Positions 4,453-5,723 of a stretch of 5,723 bases of DNA are shown here, one piece after another (the first letter of the stretch is position 1; each line of letters starts with the position of its first letter). The translations under genes were made by a program, and so were the position numbers. The notes beneath the pieces are model-generated. The model was not told the origin of the DNA. It worked only from the letters and a program-made list of their open reading frames with translations, and ran no database searches. The stretch is from Oscillospiraceae bacterium (lineage in GTDB: Bacteria > Bacillota > Clostridia > Oscillospirales > Ruminococcaceae). The stretch spans positions 1-5,723 of the forward strand of contig CAAGDZ010000275.1 of NCBI GenBank assembly GCA_900768735.1, given 5' to 3'.

Positions 4453-5679
4453 TCATATATCGGAAAGCGCCTGACGGAAGTCCTCGATGATGTCCTCGGC
4501 GTCCTCAATACCTATGCTTATGCGTATCGTATCGTCATACACCCCCGCGGACAGCTTCTGCTGCTCGGTGCTGTGGGTATATATCGTACTCGCGGGGTGA
4601 ATGACAAGCGTCCTTACGTCGCCTATATTAGTGGCTATACAGGCGTATTTCAGCTTGTTTATCAGTCTGAATGCCTTTTCCTTGCTGCCGACCCTTAAAG
4701 TGAGTATCGCGCCGCCCTTTCCGCCGAGCTGCTGCTTTACAAGCGGATAGTACGGATTGTCGGGGAGTGCGGGATAGTTTACCTCTGCACCCGGTACGGT
4801 CTTTAGATAAGACGCAAGCTGTAATGCGTTGTCGCACAACCGCTCCATGCGAAGTCCCAGCGTCTCAAGTCCGATAGAGTTTAAAAACGCGTTCATCGGT
4901 GAGACGCAACACCCCACGTTGCGCCAGATGCCGCTGCGCAGCTTTATAAGATACGCAAGCTTTCCGTACTTCTGATACGGCTTTATGCCTGGATAGCGTG
5001 CGCTGTTCCACTTAAATTTTCCGCTGTCGATGATGATACCGCTTATCGCGTTTCCGCCGCCGTTTATGTACTTTGAGGACGAGTGTACGACTATATCCGC
5101 ACCGTAGTCAAAGGGATTTATCAGATACGGTGTCGCGGTCGTGCTGTCGATAATAAGCGGTATATTCCGCTCGTGCAGGTACTCTGATACCGATTTTAAA
5201 TCAACGATATTCAGCTTCGGGTTGCCGATAAGCTCGGTAAACACCGCCTTTGTGTTCTCGTTTATAAGCCCTGCGATATTTTCGACATTTACCTCATCGG
5301 TAAACCGCGTAGTTATGCCGAAGGACTCTAAATCGCCGAACAAGTCAATCGTCCCGCCGAACAGTCCCGAGCTTGCGATAATTTCGTCACCCGCCTGCAA
5401 AATATTAAGCAGTGACATTGTTACCGCCGCCATACCCGACGAACAGGCAACCGCGCCTATTCCTTTTTCGAGAGCGGCAATACGCTTTTCAAACGCGTCA
5501 ATCGTCGGGTTGCTTATTCTTGTGTACGCATAGCCTGCCGCCTTGTTGTTAAACACCGCCTCCAGCTTTTCCGCCGAACTTTTGGCAAAGGCACTTGACT
5601 GACATATCGGCGTCAGTGTTGCGCCTGTCGCCGCGTCGCCGTCAAAGCTTTTGTGGAGCAGCGCCGTATTGAATTTCAT
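4453..5679 (-). CDS. metY: O-acetylhomoserine sulfhydrylase (PLP-dependent, Cys/Met metabolism family)
   Basis: A 408-residue cytoplasmic PLP enzyme of the cystathionine gamma-synthase-like family; MetY proteins are usually about 425-430, so this one is slightly short. It replaces the acetate of O-acetylhomoserine by sulfur, giving homocysteine. Motifs: YTRISNPT (52-59), which contributes PLP-phosphate contacts from the neighbouring subunit; SSGMAA (80-85); the aspartate pairing with the PLP nitrogen, D178 in IIDST; the Schiff-base lysine K203 in HSSSKY; and HPASTIYTHS (361-370), near the substrate carboxylate. LFGGTIDLF (106-114) fits MetY better than MetB or MetC. As first gene before sir, hcyS, hcyF and hcyD, it probably accepts the HcyS thiocarboxylate rather than, or besides, free sulfide. 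The ATG has GGTGAT (5691-5686) six bases upstream. The stop is followed by 27 bases without a terminator before sir, so they are probably cotranscribed. Confidence 0.94.
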   Translation of the reverse strand: MKFNTALLHKSFDGDAATGATLTPICQSSAFAKSSAEKLEAVFNNKAAGYAYTRISNPTIDAFEKRIAALEKGIGAVACSSGMAAVTMSLLNILQAGDEIIASSGLFGGTIDLFGDLESFGITTRFTDEVNVENIAGLINENTKAVFTELIGNPKLNIVDLKSVSEYLHERNIPLIIDSTTATPYLINPFDYGADIVVHSSSKYINGGGNAISGIIIDSGKFKWNSARYPGIKPYQKYGKLAYLIKLRSGIWRNVGCCVSPMNAFLNSIGLETLGLRMERLCDNALQLASYLKTVPGAEVNYPALPDNPYYPLVKQQLGGKGGAILTLRVGSKEKAFRLINKLKYACIATNIGDVRTLVIHPASTIYTHSTEQQKLSAGVYDDTIRISIGIEDAEDIIEDFRQALSDI

Positions 5680-5685
5680 AGTATC

Positions 5686-5691
5686 ATCACC
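5686..5691 (-). promoter_or_regulatory. Ribosome binding site of metY
   Basis: GGTGAT on the minus strand, six bases before the metY ATG. It pairs with the AUCACC end of 16S rRNA, as the sites before the thioredoxin and aprA-like genes do. Confidence 0.6.
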
Positions 5692-5700
5692 GATTTCCTG

Positions 5701-5706
5701 ATAATA
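5701..5706 (-). promoter_or_regulatory. Possible -10 element (TATTAT) for the operon
   Basis: TATTAT on the minus strand is one mismatch from TATAAT and sits 21 bases before the metY ATG. This would leave only a short leader with room for the ribosome binding site. The matching -35 would fall just outside the window, so this cannot be confirmed. An A/T-rich six-mer such as this also arises easily by chance. Confidence 0.2.
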
Positions 5707-5723
5707 TTGACAGCTTTAAATGA

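Noticed and set aside
5141..5533. 130-codon plus-strand open frame opposite metY
   Set aside because: Antisense to the conserved MetY core, including the PLP-binding region; serine- and isoleucine-rich translation without motifs.

Overview
All recognisable genes lie on the minus strand and form one tight operon read from right to left: metY, sir, a TusA-like gene, thioredoxin, hcyS, hcyF, hcyD, trxB, then an aprA-like gene cut by the left edge. The largest gap between genes is 27 bases. Several neighbours overlap by 1, 4 or 8 bases, and almost every start has a good Shine-Dalgarno sequence. This translation style, the roughly balanced base composition, the GTG and TTG starts, and the anaerobe-type enzymes (siroheme/ferredoxin sulfite reductase, AprA-type flavoprotein) suggest an anaerobic Firmicute, probably of class Clostridia. 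This is an inference; the window holds no rRNA or other taxonomic marker.

Layout by position: 5680-5723 is the short start of an upstream region with metY's ribosome binding site and perhaps part of a promoter. 4453-5679 is metY (O-acetylhomoserine sulfhydrylase, PLP enzyme). 3565-4425 is a small single-chain sulfite reductase with a built-in 2x[4Fe-4S] domain. 3321-3572 is a TusA-family sulfur carrier with an altered CPxP motif. 3000-3320 is a thioredoxin with an unusual SCVPC active site. 2781-2987 is a ThiS/MoaD-fold sulfur carrier ending in GGGQ. 1969-2781 is its E1-like adenylating enzyme. 1547-1972 is a JAMM metallopeptidase. 631-1542 is NADPH thioredoxin reductase. 1-626 is the N-terminal part of an adenylylsulfate reductase alpha-type flavoprotein, starting with TTG. 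No stretch above 300 bases lacks a gene.

How they work together: the set matches the protein-thiocarboxylate route to homocysteine described in Wolinella succinogenes (HcyS, HcyF, HcyD, Sir, MetY). There, the JAMM protease HcyD removes a residue that masks the carrier's C-terminus, HcyF adenylates the exposed glycine, sulfide made by Sir turns it into a thiocarboxylate, MetY adds this to O-acetylhomoserine, and HcyD releases homocysteine. Here the AprA-like protein would supply sulfite from adenylylsulfate, so the operon probably runs from activated sulfate to homocysteine. The core chemistry is therefore known. The less explained parts are the extra TusA-like carrier, the dedicated odd thioredoxin with its own reductase, the Gln-masked GGGQ tail, and the dissimilatory-type APS reductase used in an apparently assimilatory setting. 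Sulfate activation, homoserine acetylation, the AprB partner and methionine synthase are not in the window.
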